From the NCBI GenBank assembly GCA_028703175.1, contig JAQVNJ010000031.1, positions 1 to 50,522 of the forward strand: 50,522 nt of DNA, given 5' to 3'. A program made the translations under genes and the position numbers. The notes below the pieces were generated by a model. It saw only the letters and a list, made by a program, of their open reading frames with translations, searched no databases and was not told the origin of the DNA. Each line of letters opens with the position of its first letter. The stretch's first letter is position 1. Positions 41,766-49,335 of the stretch are shown here, in pieces. Source of the DNA: JAAYCB01 sp012744395 (lineage in GTDB: Bacteria > Planctomycetota > Planctomycetia > Pirellulales > Thermoguttaceae).

Positions 41766-43142
41766 TCAGACGCTATCCGCCAGCTTCCAGGGCGCGCGGA
41801 GCGGGCGGGTGAGCAGCTGGTTGGCCTCGTCGTCGCCGGGGAACTGCTCCCGCTGGGGGTCCCATTTCACGTTCCGCCCCAGGCGGATGGCCACGTTGCC
41901 CAGGTGGCAGAGGCTGGCCGAGCGGTGGCCGACCTCGACCGGCGCGGCCGGCTCCTGGCGGCTCTTGACGCAGTTGAGGAAGTTGCGGACATGCGCCGAG
42001 GTGGCGTCGACGCTGTACTTGCCGGAGGGAAACTCGGCGCGGATCAGGCTCGCCGGTTCGCTCCGGGCCTGCCAGGGATAGGCCGTGGTTTCGACCATGC
42101 CCTCGGTCCCCTCGAACCGCACGCCCACCGGCTTCTTGTCGGTCCGGCAAACCAGCTCCACGCCGTTTGCATAGCGGCAGAGGAACTCGGTCTCCAGGGC
42201 CGTGTTGAACAGGCTGCCCTCCGGGAGCCAGACAGCGCGGCGATACTCGATTTCGACCGGGCCGCTGTCGTCCATGTCCAGGCCCCATTGGGCCAGGTCG
42301 TTCGAGTGGGCGCCGTAGTTGGTCACCTGGCCGCCGGAGTAGTCGTAGTTGAAGCGGAATCGATAGAGGCAGCGGTCCTTGTGGTAGGGGACAAGAGGAG
42401 CGGGACCCAGCCACATGTCGTAGTCGAACCCCTCGGGCACCGGCATCGGCTGCCAGCCCGGGCCGGGGCCGACCTTGTTGTTGAAGCCCACGTTGGTCGT
42501 CACGCGTTTGACTTGGCCGATCTTGCCGTCGCGGACGAGCTTGCAGACGTGCTGGTTGAGCCGGCTGCTCCGCTCCATGCTGCCGGTCTGCAGGATGCGC
42601 TGGTGCTTGCGGACGGCTTCGACCATCGCCCGACCCTGGGCGATCGTCAGCGAAAGCGGCTTCTCGCAATAGATGTCCTTGCCGGCCTCGGCGGCGCGGA
42701 TCGTCATGATCGCGTGCCACTGGTCGGGCACGGCCACGGTGACGGCGTCGACGTCGCCGCGGGCGAGCACTTCGCGGAAGTCGATATGCGTCCGGCAGGC
42801 CCTGTAAGTTGACTTGCCCGCCTTCTTGCCGTAATACGCGTCGACCGTCTTCCGGGCCGGCTCGCGTCCGAGGTATTGGCTCTCGTCGCGATAGCCGTAG
42901 CTCGCCGTGTTGACGTCGCAGACGGCGACGATCTCGACATCGTCGTTTTCCATGAATCGGCGGAGGATGCCGCTCCCCTGGTTGCCGGTCCCGATGCAGG
43001 CGACGTGAATCCGGTTGCTCGGCGCGGCGGCGCCAAACACGGATGAGGGAACGATCGACGGGGCCCCAAGGCCCGCCGCGGCGGCCTTCAGAAACCCGCG
43101 GCGGCAGAAGCCGCGGCGGCCGGTCGGGATCTGGTGGGTCAT
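41766..43142 (-). CDS. Tat-exported Gfo/Idh/MocA oxidoreductase 5
   Basis: 458 aa. Tat signal CRRGFLKAAAAGLGAPSIV; IHVACIGTGNQGSGILRRF binds the dinucleotide; DIYCEKPLSLTIAQGRAM holds the catalytic Lys; VTNYGAHSNDLAQWGLDMDD is the second-domain signature. The C-terminus (DPQREQFPGDDEANQLLTRP) matches paralogue 3, which pairs with ThuA. ATG 43142 has AAGGAG ten nucleotides upstream; a frame open to 43280 lacks support. Confidence 0.9.
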   Translation of the reverse strand: MTHQIPTGRRGFCRRGFLKAAAAGLGAPSIVPSSVFGAAAPSNRIHVACIGTGNQGSGILRRFMENDDVEIVAVCDVNTASYGYRDESQYLGREPARKTVDAYYGKKAGKSTYRACRTHIDFREVLARGDVDAVTVAVPDQWHAIMTIRAAEAGKDIYCEKPLSLTIAQGRAMVEAVRKHQRILQTGSMERSSRLNQHVCKLVRDGKIGQVKRVTTNVGFNNKVGPGPGWQPMPVPEGFDYDMWLGPAPLVPYHKDRCLYRFRFNYDYSGGQVTNYGAHSNDLAQWGLDMDDSGPVEIEYRRAVWLPEGSLFNTALETEFLCRYANGVELVCRTDKKPVGVRFEGTEGMVETTAYPWQARSEPASLIRAEFPSGKYSVDATSAHVRNFLNCVKSRQEPAAPVEVGHRSASLCHLGNVAIRLGRNVKWDPQREQFPGDDEANQLLTRPLRAPWKLADSV

Positions 43143-43456
43143 GGCAATTCGCTCCTTGGATTGTGCAAGAAACCGCGGGTGGACAAACGGCCCGACCAGC
43201 TCTCGCCCGGACGCTCCGGGAGGGAAAGGGCCTCTCTCGGAGAGACGCGGCCCGCCTGCCCGGGGCTCGATTGGAGCCACAGCGCGCCCGCCCCTGCCAG
43301 GATAACGTTGGCGGTCCCCAACCGGTAGTGGCCGTCCATGCCGGATCAGGTTCCCGCCAACTGCCCCACTGTTTCGCCTGCGGCGCGCGGTTGGTATATA
43401 CTGGGCCTCACTTCGCCGAGCAGGAAACAGGGACCGCGGCTTGGAGAGAGTGGCTC
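43143..43456. other. Divergent intergenic region
   Basis: No gene is seen between Gfo/Idh 5 and the lyase. TATACT at 43397-43402, with TTCGCC 18 nt upstream (43373-43378), could be the lyase promoter; the leader would be about 50 nt. Confidence 0.35.
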
Positions 43457-44818
43457 ATGGAACAACAATGCTTGATGATGGCGTGGCACGGCTCGCGGCG
43501 GCGGCCGCCGGTGGCGGCCGCTCGGATCGTCCTGGCCTGCCTGGCCGCACTGCTGGCGGGCGGACTGGCGGCCGGCGAAGTTCTCGGAACGGACCGCCTG
43601 ACGCGAGTCTTTCTGGTCGACGGCGCGTCGCTCGCGACGACTCGGCAGCGCGTTGCCGCGGGCGATCCCGCGCTGGCCGATGCGTTGGCCAGACTCCGCC
43701 ACGAGGCGCAGAGCGCGCTTCAGGCCGGGCCGTTTTCGGTGGTGGACAAGAAGTCCGCTCCGCCAAGCGGCGACAGGCACGACTACATGAGCCTCGGCCC
43801 CTACTGGTGGCCCGATCCCGGCAAGCCTGGCGGTCTGCCCTATATCCGCCGCGACGGCCAGGTCAATCCCGAGGGGGAGGCGTTCGACCGGAAGCCGCTC
43901 AACAAGATGACCTCGGCGGTTGAAACGCTGGCCTTGGCCTATTACCTGACGGGCCACGGGCCGTATGCCGAGCATGCCGCTCGGCTGCTCCGCGCGTGGT
44001 TTCTCGACGAAGCGACGCGGATGAATCCGCACCTGAAGTACGGGCAGGCGATTCCCGGTCGAACCGAAGGGAGAGGGATCGGCATCATCGACACGGCGCA
44101 ACTGACGCGCCTGGTTGACGCCGTGGGCATGCTCGCCGGCGCGCCGTGCTGGACGGCGGCCGATCAGCGGGGGCTCGAGGCGTGGTTCCGCCAGTATCTT
44201 GCCTGGCTGCGGGAGAGCAGGCACGGCCGGGACGAATCCCGCGCGGGGAACAATCACGGGACATGGTACGACGTGCAGGTGGCGACGTTTGCCCTGTTTG
44301 CCGGCGAGGAGGAGACCGCCCGCGACGTGCTCCAGAAGGCGGCGGCGCGGCGGATCGCCGCGCAGATCGAGCCCGACGGCCGCCAGCCGCAGGAGCTGGC
44401 CCGCACCCGCTCGTTCGACTACAGCACGATGAACCTCCGCGGGATGTTCGAACTGGCCACGCTCGGCCAGCGGCTGGGGATCGACCTGTGGCATTTCGAA
44501 AGCACCGACGGGCGGAGCATCCGCCGGGCCCTGGACTGGCTGATTCCTTTTGCGCTGGGCGAGAAGCGTTGGCCCCACGAGCAGCTCGGCGGTTTGCGGC
44601 CGGCTCGGCTTGCGTCCCTGTTGCGCCGCGCGGCGGCCGTCTATCAAGAACCGCGCTACGAGCGCGCGGTCCGCCGGCTCGCCGGCGCGGACGCAAGCGA
44701 CCGGATGCACCTGCTCTTGCCCGAACCGAGGCGGTCGAACCAGCAAAGCGCCGCGGTGCGGCCAAATGGTCTGTTCGGCGCGTGGCGAGCAGGCGGCGCG
44801 CTAGACCATCGCCCGTGA
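43457..44818 (+). CDS. Exported alginate-lyase-family protein
   Basis: 453 aa. An N-terminal membrane/signal segment (AARIVLACLAALLAGGLAA) is followed by an (alpha/alpha) toroid of the alginate lyase (PF05426/PL5-like) family: DYMSLGPYWWPDPGKPGGLP, NKMTSAVETLALAYYLTGH, RAGNNHGTWYDVQVATFALF and RTRSFDYSTMNLRGMFELA. The Asn-Asn-His-Gly block and later Tyr are the usual catalytic region. It probably depolymerises alginate or another uronate-rich polymer outside the cytoplasm. ATG 43457 has GGAGAG eight nucleotides upstream. Confidence 0.87.
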   Translation: MEQQCLMMAWHGSRRRPPVAAARIVLACLAALLAGGLAAGEVLGTDRLTRVFLVDGASLATTRQRVAAGDPALADALARLRHEAQSALQAGPFSVVDKKSAPPSGDRHDYMSLGPYWWPDPGKPGGLPYIRRDGQVNPEGEAFDRKPLNKMTSAVETLALAYYLTGHGPYAEHAARLLRAWFLDEATRMNPHLKYGQAIPGRTEGRGIGIIDTAQLTRLVDAVGMLAGAPCWTAADQRGLEAWFRQYLAWLRESRHGRDESRAGNNHGTWYDVQVATFALFAGEEETARDVLQKAAARRIAAQIEPDGRQPQELARTRSFDYSTMNLRGMFELATLGQRLGIDLWHFESTDGRSIRRALDWLIPFALGEKRWPHEQLGGLRPARLASLLRRAAAVYQEPRYERAVRRLAGADASDRMHLLLPEPRRSNQQSAAVRPNGLFGAWRAGGALDHRP

Positions 44819-44844
44819 GCAGCAAATTCCTGGAGGAACGCAAG

Positions 44845-45228
44845 ATGATCCGACGCGAACCGCACACCGCAAGAGGGTCCCTGACGCTGGCCGTGTGCCT
44901 GCTATCGTTCGTTTGGGTGGCCGCGCCGGTTTGGGCCGAGTCGCCGGTGGTCTGGAAAGCCGGCGCCGCCCGCGTAGAGATCACTCCCAAGCGGAGCCCC
45001 TTGATTCTCGCAGCGAAAGTCGCTATGCTGCTTTTTTACCCCTTGGTTTGCCCCCGCGTGATCCGCAATGGAACTGAGTTTGCGCGCCTCGGCGAGGCTT
45101 CTGAACGTATCGGAAAAGACAATTCATCGTTGGGTTCGGCAAGGGATTCTGCCGGCGTACCGGGCAAACGACCAGTATCGCTTTCATCGGGCGGAGCTCC
45201 TGGAATGGGCCACGTCGCGCGGCGTTAA
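44845..45228 (+). pseudogene. N-terminal remnant of a ceramidase-like exported protein
   Basis: ATG 44845 has an excellent GGAGGA ribosome site and encodes a signal peptide (LAVCLLSFVWVAAPVWA). It is followed by WKAGAARVEITPKRSP, the usual start of neutral/alkaline ceramidase-like proteins. From about position 45000 the resemblance ends, and the frame runs through the promoter and first codons of the next gene. The remaining several hundred residues are missing. It is broken exactly where the EIIA operon begins. Confidence 0.55.
45001..45029 (+). promoter_or_regulatory. Promoter of the EIIA-hyf operon
   Basis: TTGATT (45001-45006), 17-nt spacer, TATGCT (45024-45029). A small hairpin GCAGC/GCTGC followed by six T (45010-45037) overlaps it and could instead terminate transcripts from upstream. 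Confidence 0.5.
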
Positions 45229-45757
45229 CGTCTCCGCCGACATCTGCACCGAGCCCGAAGACGAGCCGATCCCCGGCGGGCTTGCCGCGGCGATTCGCGC
45301 TGGCGGCATATACCACCAGGTTGAAGGCGGCGACAAGGCGGACGTCCTCCGCCGTGCCGTGGGGTTGATGCCCTTGCCGGAGGAAGTCGATCGGAATTTC
45401 GTCCTCCAGTTGTTCCTCGCCCGGGAATCCCTCGGTTCGACCGGAGTGGGCCATGGAGTGGCCCTGCCGCACGTCCGCAGCCCGGTGGTGATGCACGTGG
45501 CGCGCCCGATGGTCACCCTCTGCTTTCTCAAGCGGCCGGTTGCCTTCGGTGCGATCGACGGGCGCCCGGTGCACGCGTTGTTTACGATGCTCAGCCCCAC
45601 GGTCCGAGCGCATTTGCAGACGATTGCGCGTCTCTCCCATGCCCTGCGGCAACCCGGGTTCGCGGCGGTGATTTCACGTCACGGAGCTCCGGAAGAGGTT
45701 CTGGATGCCTGCGAAGCGGTAGACGGCGGCATTCCCACATATCCTTCCGCCGCTTAG
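45068..45757 (+). CDS. HTH (excisionase/MerR-type) fused to PTS EIIA domain
   Basis: 229 aa. Residues 1-50 are an excisionase/MerR-like helix-turn-helix (RASARLLNVSEKTIHRWVRQ, YRFHRAELLEWA). After a linker, residues about 80-220 form a PtsN/fructose-type EIIA domain: LARESLGSTGVGHGVALPH, with the phosphorylatable His135 and supporting His129, then VHALFTMLSPTVRAHLQTIA. It would bind DNA or another partner according to its phosphorylation state. ATG 45068 is 12 nt upstream of hyfB once the gene ends, so it heads the operon. No EI or HPr gene is in the window. Confidence 0.87.
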   Translation: MELSLRASARLLNVSEKTIHRWVRQGILPAYRANDQYRFHRAELLEWATSRGVNVSADICTEPEDEPIPGGLAAAIRAGGIYHQVEGGDKADVLRRAVGLMPLPEEVDRNFVLQLFLARESLGSTGVGHGVALPHVRSPVVMHVARPMVTLCFLKRPVAFGAIDGRPVHALFTMLSPTVRAHLQTIARLSHALRQPGFAAVISRHGAPEEVLDACEAVDGGIPTYPSAA

Positions 45758-45769
45758 AGAGTGTTTGCC

Positions 45770-47761
45770 ATGTGGCCGTTCATCGCGGGTCTGGCGTTGT
45801 TGCTCGCCGGGGCACTGCTGGCGCTCACGGCGCAGAGGGCGCCCCGGCTGAGTTCGTTGCTCGGCGCTTGGGGGGCGGTCTGCGGGAGTCTTCTGGCGCT
45901 GGCCGGCGCGGCGGGCGTGCTCTGTTCGGGCCGGGCCGCCGACCTGGACGCCCCCTGGCCGATTCCGCTCGGCAGCTTTTCGCTCGGGATCGACCCGCTC
46001 GCGGCGGTCTTCATCGTGCCGATCACCCTTGTCGTCGCCGCGGCGGCGGTCTATGGCCGGCCGTACATGCACGGCGCCTACCAGCCCTCGAAGATCGGGC
46101 TCTCGTGGTTCTTTTTCAACCTGCTCGCCGCGGCGATGCTGCTCGTCGTCGCGGCAAGAAACGGCCTGCTGTTCCTCGGCGCCTGGGAGGGCATGTCGCT
46201 GGCGTCGTTCTTTCTCGTCTTGACCGACCACCAACGCGATTCGGCCCGCCACGCGGGCTGGGTCTACCTTGTAGCGATGCATCTGGGGACCGCCGCGCTG
46301 CTGGTGCTGTTTCTACTGCTGGGCCGAACCTCGGGGACGCTGGACTTCGAGCGGTTTGTCTGCCAGCCCGGTCTGGCCGGCACGCTGTTCGTACTGGCCG
46401 TCGCCGGTTTCGGCGCCAAGGCCGGCCTGATTCCGCTGCACGTCTGGCTCCCGGAGGCCCATCCCGCCGCGCCGTCGCACGTCTCCGCCGTGATGAGCGG
46501 CGTGATGATCAAGACGGGCATCTACGGCCTCGTGCGGACGATCACGTTTCTTCCGGAACTGCCCGGCTGGTGCGGCTGGATGCTGTTGGCCCTGGGGGCC
46601 GCCTCGGGCATTCTGGGCGTGCTGTTCGCCCTCGCCCAGCACGACCTGAAGAAGCTGCTCGCCTACCATAGCGTGGAGAACATCGGGATCATCACGCTCG
46701 GGCTGGGCGTCGGCCTGCTGGGGCTCGCCCACCAGATCCCCGTGATGGTTTTTCTGGGTTTTGCGGGCGCCCTGCTGCATGTGCTCAACCACGCGCTGTT
46801 CAAGGGCCTGCTGTTCCTCGGCGCCGGCGCGATCCAACATGGAACGGGCATTCGCGACCTGGATCGGCTTGGCGGGCTGCTGAAGAAGATGCCCGCCACC
46901 GGCGCGACGTTTCTCGTCGGGGCGTGCGCGATCTGCGGCCTGCCGCCGCTGAACGGATTTGTCAGCGAGCTGCTGATTTACCTGGGGGTCCTGCTGGGCA
47001 TCGCCGATCCGGGCCGCCCCGGCGCGCTGGCTTGGGGGCTGCTGTGCGTCCTGGTGTTCGGCAGCCTGGCGCTGATTGGCGGGCTGGCCTCGGCATGTTT
47101 CACCAAGGCGTTCGGCTGCGTGTTTCTCGGCGAGCCGCGAAGCGAAGCGGCAAGGCGGGGTCAGGAGGTCGGCCTGGCGATGCGAGTCGCGATGCTCGTG
47201 CTGGCCGGCGCTTGCATCGGCGTTGCCCTGGCGGCGCCCCTGTTGCCCTCGATCTACCGGCGACCGGTCGAGACGCTGGTGCCGGCCGAGCTGTTGGGCG
47301 CGATGCCGGGCGTTGTCAGCCAAGCGGGGGCGGTTCTACTGATCGTCTGCGGCGCGTTCTGGGCGCTGATCCTGCTTGCGGGGCTTCTGGCGCTTGCCCG
47401 CCGCCGCCTGCTGGCGGGCCGGCTGGTGGAACGCGGCCCGACCTGGGGTTGCGGCTACGCCGCACCGACGCCGCGGATGCAGTACACGGCAGCCTCGTAC
47501 GCCAGTCCGCTGCTGGTCCTGTTCCGGATGTTCGTCAGGCCGCGGATCGATCTGTCGCCGCCCCAGGGGCTGTTTCCCAAGCACGCCAGCTACGAATCGG
47601 AGACGGGCGACGCATTTTCCGACTACCTGTTCCGCCCGGCTTTCCTGGCGATCGTCTGGACGGCGTCGAAAGTCCGCCACTTCCAGAACGGGCGGCTCCA
47701 GCTTTACGTGCTCTACATCGCCTTGACGATTCTCGTGCTCCTGATTTGGAAGTTGGGCTGA
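45770..47761 (+). CDS. hyfB: HyfB-like proton-translocating membrane subunit
   Basis: 663-aa antiporter-like subunit (NuoL/HyfB family) with about 14-16 transmembrane helices. Conserved blocks are FFNLLAAAMLLVVAARNGLL, LGAWEGMSLASFFLV with the key Glu, HVWLPEAHPAAPSHVSAVMS and GVMIKTGIYGLVR with the central Lys, and AYHSVENIGIITLGLGVGLL. The family pumps protons or Na+ in complex-I-related assemblies. ATG 45770 is favoured (GAGAG at 8 nt); GTG 45761 is also possible. It is 3 bp from hyfC, clearly one operon. Confidence 0.9.
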   Translation: MWPFIAGLALLLAGALLALTAQRAPRLSSLLGAWGAVCGSLLALAGAAGVLCSGRAADLDAPWPIPLGSFSLGIDPLAAVFIVPITLVVAAAAVYGRPYMHGAYQPSKIGLSWFFFNLLAAAMLLVVAARNGLLFLGAWEGMSLASFFLVLTDHQRDSARHAGWVYLVAMHLGTAALLVLFLLLGRTSGTLDFERFVCQPGLAGTLFVLAVAGFGAKAGLIPLHVWLPEAHPAAPSHVSAVMSGVMIKTGIYGLVRTITFLPELPGWCGWMLLALGAASGILGVLFALAQHDLKKLLAYHSVENIGIITLGLGVGLLGLAHQIPVMVFLGFAGALLHVLNHALFKGLLFLGAGAIQHGTGIRDLDRLGGLLKKMPATGATFLVGACAICGLPPLNGFVSELLIYLGVLLGIADPGRPGALAWGLLCVLVFGSLALIGGLASACFTKAFGCVFLGEPRSEAARRGQEVGLAMRVAMLVLAGACIGVALAAPLLPSIYRRPVETLVPAELLGAMPGVVSQAGAVLLIVCGAFWALILLAGLLALARRRLLAGRLVERGPTWGCGYAAPTPRMQYTAASYASPLLVLFRMFVRPRIDLSPPQGLFPKHASYESETGDAFSDYLFRPAFLAIVWTASKVRHFQNGRLQLYVLYIALTILVLLIWKLG

Positions 47762-47764
47762 GAG

Positions 47765-48682
47765 ATGTTGGCGCTTTCGGGGTTTGTCCAGCTGCTTCTG
47801 GCATTTGCGCTTGCGCCGCTACTGCTGTCGATCATCAACCGCACCAAGGCGGCGTTTGCCGGCCGCCATGGCCCGCCCTGGCTGCTGCCATACCAGGAGT
47901 TGTGGAAACTGCTCCACAAGGGGGCGGTTTATAGCCGCACGGCGACGGCGGTCTTCGTGGCCGGCCCGATCGTCGGCCTGGCCGCCACGGGCCTGGCGCT
48001 CTCGTTCCTCCCCGTGGGGGGCTGTCCGGCACTGGTTTCGTTCCCCGGCGACTTCCTGCTCGTGGCCTACCTGTTGGGCCTGGCCCGGTTCCTCACGGTC
48101 GCGGCGGCGCTCGACACGGGTTCGAGTTTCGAGGGCATGGGCGCCAGCCGGGAGGTCCTCTTTTCCACGCTTGCCGAGCCGGCGCTGCTGCTCTCGCTGA
48201 TCACGCTGGCGGCCGCGTCGCCGGGCGCTTCCCTGTCGGCGATCTACGCGGGAATCGACTCGGCGGTGCTCGCCTCCGGCGCGGGGCCGGCCCTGGTTCT
48301 CGTGATGGCCGCGCTGCTGATTGTCCTGTTATCGGAAAACGCGCGGATTCCGATCGACGATCCGGCGACCCACCTGGAGTTGACGATGATCCATGAAGTG
48401 ATGGTGTTGGACCATGGCGGCCCCGACCTGGCCCTGATTCACTACGCCTCGTCGCTCAAGCTCTGGCTGTTCGGCGCGCTGCTGGTGGGCCTGGCCCTGC
48501 CGCTGCGCAGCGGTTTCTTCCTCCTCGATCTGCTCGGCGGGATTGCCGGGTTGGCGATCGTCGCGGTGATTGTCGGCCTGGCCGAGTCGGTGATGGCTCG
48601 GCTGCGGCTGGCCCGCGTGCCGCAATTGCTCGTCGCCGCCTCGGTCCTCTCCGTGGTTGCGCTGGTTCTCGTGATGAGGTGA
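47765..48682 (+). CDS. hyfC: HyfC-like membrane anchor subunit (NuoH family)
   Basis: 305 aa with about 8 transmembrane helices. The hallmark loops are present: NRTKAAFAGRHGPPWLLPYQ, ELWKLLHKGAVYS, and SENARIPIDDPATHLELTMI with its charged residues, equivalent to the quinone/ion channel of NuoH. In energy-converting hydrogenases this subunit connects the peripheral catalytic arm to the pumps. It starts 3 nt after the hyfB stop codon, and hyfE follows after 4 nt. Confidence 0.92.
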   Translation: MLALSGFVQLLLAFALAPLLLSIINRTKAAFAGRHGPPWLLPYQELWKLLHKGAVYSRTATAVFVAGPIVGLAATGLALSFLPVGGCPALVSFPGDFLLVAYLLGLARFLTVAAALDTGSSFEGMGASREVLFSTLAEPALLLSLITLAAASPGASLSAIYAGIDSAVLASGAGPALVLVMAALLIVLLSENARIPIDDPATHLELTMIHEVMVLDHGGPDLALIHYASSLKLWLFGALLVGLALPLRSGFFLLDLLGGIAGLAIVAVIVGLAESVMARLRLARVPQLLVAASVLSVVALVLVMR

Positions 48683-48686
48683 AGAC

Positions 48687-49331
48687 GTGGCCGAGTGGCT
48701 CGATGCGATTCTCGTGCTCGTGATCCTGACGAACCTCTGGCTGCTGGGTTCCAGCCGGCTCCGCGCCTGCATCCAGGCGGCGGCGTTGCAGGGGATCCTG
48801 CTCGGGCTGATCCCGCTGTTGGCCACCTGGCCGGCGATCACCGCCCGGCTGGCCGGCGTGGCGGCCGCGAGCATCGTGGTGAAAGCCATCGTTCTGCCCG
48901 CCATGCTCCGCCGAGCGGCCCGCGAAGCGAACGTCGTCTACGAGGTGCAGCCGCTGGTTGGCTTCACGACGTCGCTGCTGTTGGGGATCGTGCTCTGGGG
49001 CCTGGCCACGCATCTTGCCGGGCGGCTGCCGGTGGCCGCGCTGCATGTCGCGCCGCTGCTGATCCCGGTGGCGATCTTCACGATCCTCTCCGGCTTTCTG
49101 GTGATCGCCAGCCGCAACACGGCGGTGATGCAGGTGATTGGGTATCTCGCCCTGGAAAACGGCATCTACATCTTCGGCTGGGCGTTTGCCATCGAGGACC
49201 CGCTGCTGGTGGAGCTGGGCGTTCTGCTCGACGTCTTCGTCGCCGTGTTCGTGATGGGGATCATGATCAACCGCCTGAGCCGCGAGTTCGACACGATCGA
49301 GACCGACGAACTGACCTCCTTGAAGGAATAA
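48687..49331 (+). CDS. hyfE: HyfE-like membrane subunit (NuoK-related)
   Basis: 214 aa with about 6-7 helices. The C-terminal half, LVIASRNTAVMQVIGYLALE with NGIYIFGWAF, is the NuoK/MnhC-like core with the membrane Glu; the N-terminal half (WLDAILVLVILTNLWLLGSS) is the HyfE extension. The GTG 48687 start follows hyfC by 4 nt. It ends 4 nt before hyfF. Probably contributes one ion path between the HyfC and HyfF modules. Confidence 0.9.
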   Translation: MAEWLDAILVLVILTNLWLLGSSRLRACIQAAALQGILLGLIPLLATWPAITARLAGVAAASIVVKAIVLPAMLRRAAREANVVYEVQPLVGFTTSLLLGIVLWGLATHLAGRLPVAALHVAPLLIPVAIFTILSGFLVIASRNTAVMQVIGYLALENGIYIFGWAFAIEDPLLVELGVLLDVFVAVFVMGIMINRLSREFDTIETDELTSLKE

Positions 49332-49335
49332 TCGC

